Assembly: GCA_038496445.1 (NCBI GenBank)
Contig: JALMLS010000197.1
Coordinates: 62,001-126,000, forward strand
DNA: 64,000 nt
Direction of reading: 5' to 3'
Source: Trichosphaerium sp. ATCC 40318
Taxonomy: Eukaryota; Discosea; Flabellinia; Trichosidae
How positions within the stretch are numbered: position 1 is the stretch's first letter; the number at the start of each line of letters is the position of its first letter. This document shows positions 62,988 to 64,000 of this stretch, in pieces. The position numbers and the translations under genes were made by a program. The notes beneath the pieces were generated by a model. The model worked only from the letters and a program-made list of their open reading frames with translations, made no database searches and had not been told where the DNA came from.

Positions 62988-64000
62988 TTACCGCTTAGAC
63001 ATCCATTCAAATAAATCAATGACGCCACTAGCATCGAGCTCCTCAGGTAGGGGTAGCTCATCCAAGTATATCTAAACATGGTAAGCGTAATATTAACAAA
63101 CAATAAAACCCACCATGTCCAATAAAACCTGAACTGTCTCCATAGGAACATTTGAGAATGTCTTAGCATTCAACTTCTTGTGAAGTCTAGCTAAAGCAAC
63201 AGGTTGATGAAGAGGCATCTTTGATCCTGCATGCCGACACAATACATCACTCCACTCACCACTGTCTAGTAGGGCTTTCAAATCACCCAAAAGACCAGAT
63301 ACTTTAAAAATAGTCAAACAAAAGAGTAAAGATTGAGATATACGCAAAATACTCACCTGGGCGTAGTATGCGCTGTATCCTATGTTGAAATTCTTCTTCG
63401 CCGCAGTTGTTTAAATTGACTTCTTTGAGACCTGATTTACCAGACTTCAGTACGTTCAGAACAGCTCTAGCACCTTGATAGTTTTATAAGTGTAAATGAA
63501 GGTAAGCGAAAAAAAGGTTAAGGAACTTACCCTTCACGCCAATCTTAATGTTAAACAAGTCAAGCTTTTGTAATGTGCGGTTGTTAGCGAGACCACGTAC
63601 ACATAGCTCTTCTACTGCTGTCGGAGACAGGTTATTGGCACCCATTGATAGGCTTGAGCAATAGAGTAAGATAAAGTAGCAGCTACTAAAAAAAACTGTA
63701 TCACTCACCATTGCAACGATGTGTTGTTACTTAAAAAATGAGCTATGTCAGTTGCTTTTGTTATCTTATTGCCACTCAAATCTAATGTGAGAAGAGAGTC
63801 ACTATCACGAAGCAAATTCATAATCTCTGCAACGCCTACGTTTACAGTTAAACAACAAAGTGAAACGTAGTGAAGGTACCATCATCTCTGAGTCCATTGT
63901 TTGCTATATACAAGCGTTGCAGTGTAGTATTCTGTCGTGTAGCTATTACGTTGACTATATCCTTTATTCCTGTACCAAGTCTCATACTTCCTGAAATGTC
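62988..64000 (-). CDS. LRR-BTB protein (5' partial at right edge)
   Basis: Reading leftward from the edge: leucine-rich repeats of the ribonuclease-inhibitor type (TTLQRLYIANNGLRDDG, LLTLDLSGNKITKATDIAHF, LSMGANNLSPTAVEELC, TLQKLDLFNIKIGVKG, GLKEVNLNNCGEEEF). A BTB/POZ domain follows: LKALLDSGEWSDVLCRHAG, PLHQPVALARLHKKL, and after an intron IYLDELPLPEELDASGVIDL, ending FEWMSKR at TAA 62990-62988. BTB proteins recruit Cul3 ubiquitin ligases, with the other domain choosing the substrate, so this may be a Cul3 adaptor using LRRs. The 5' part lies outside the window. Exon borders are clear. Confidence 0.75.

Overview
This window is nuclear DNA from a single-celled eukaryote. The evidence is A+T-rich sequence, closely packed genes, many spliceosomal introns of about 40-70 nt with GT-AG ends (donor very often GTACGT), the standard stop codons, and a gene set found in free-living amoeboid protists: a TKL kinase with WD40 repeats, a Ras GTPase, an RGS protein, a BAR-PH-ArfGAP-ankyrin protein, a CaMK kinase fused to TerD and C2, PPi-dependent phosphofructokinase, and many F-box proteins. 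An amoebozoan is the closest fit, but I cannot name the species and no single gene proves the group. I saw no rRNA, no convincing tRNA, no CRISPR array and no transposase.

Layout, left end to 32 kb. A kinase/WD40 gene runs off the left edge (1-2632). Next comes an F-box-rich stretch (3.1-10 kb): a decayed F-box/propeller copy, a Ras gene, an intronless repeat protein, an F-box gene, and the intact inverted partner of the decayed copy. A gene-poor 3 kb stretch (10-13 kb) holds a 52-bp repeat array arranged as a hairpin. Then follow a divergent ADP/ATP-carrier-like gene, an F-box gene with tandem 'AGVHTI' repeats, a sterol reductase and a small secreted protein. From 20.3 to 31.7 kb an inverted pair of ~1.06 kb duplications, each with a near-identical F-box gene, flanks the ACAP-type ArfGAP, TMEM43 and an AlkB-like demethylase.

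Layout, 32 kb to the right end. Secretory and membrane genes dominate: an M14 carboxypeptidase, an alpha/beta hydrolase, a beta-helix protein, a GT32-GT8 fusion glycosyltransferase, the kinase-TerD-C2 gene, a TPR protein, PPi-PFK, an RGS protein, another F-box protein, a large GPI-anchored protein, a type II membrane propeller protein and an LRR-BTB gene cut by the right edge.

The genes do not form one pathway. The recurring theme is substrate adaptors for ubiquitin ligases: seven F-box loci (one a pseudogene) plus one BTB protein, several copied locally in inverted orientation. The strongest unexplained signals are the large excess of the palindrome CACGTG (about 55 sites by eye), a near-identical F-box exon tract that starts and stops exactly at CACGTG, the 52-bp hairpin array at 11.2-11.6 kb, and two unusual multidomain fusions. 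Three genes need a one-base shift at a homopolymer, which points to read or assembly errors.

All exon boundaries are my own reading of splice sites and frames. Gene ends are more certain than gene starts.
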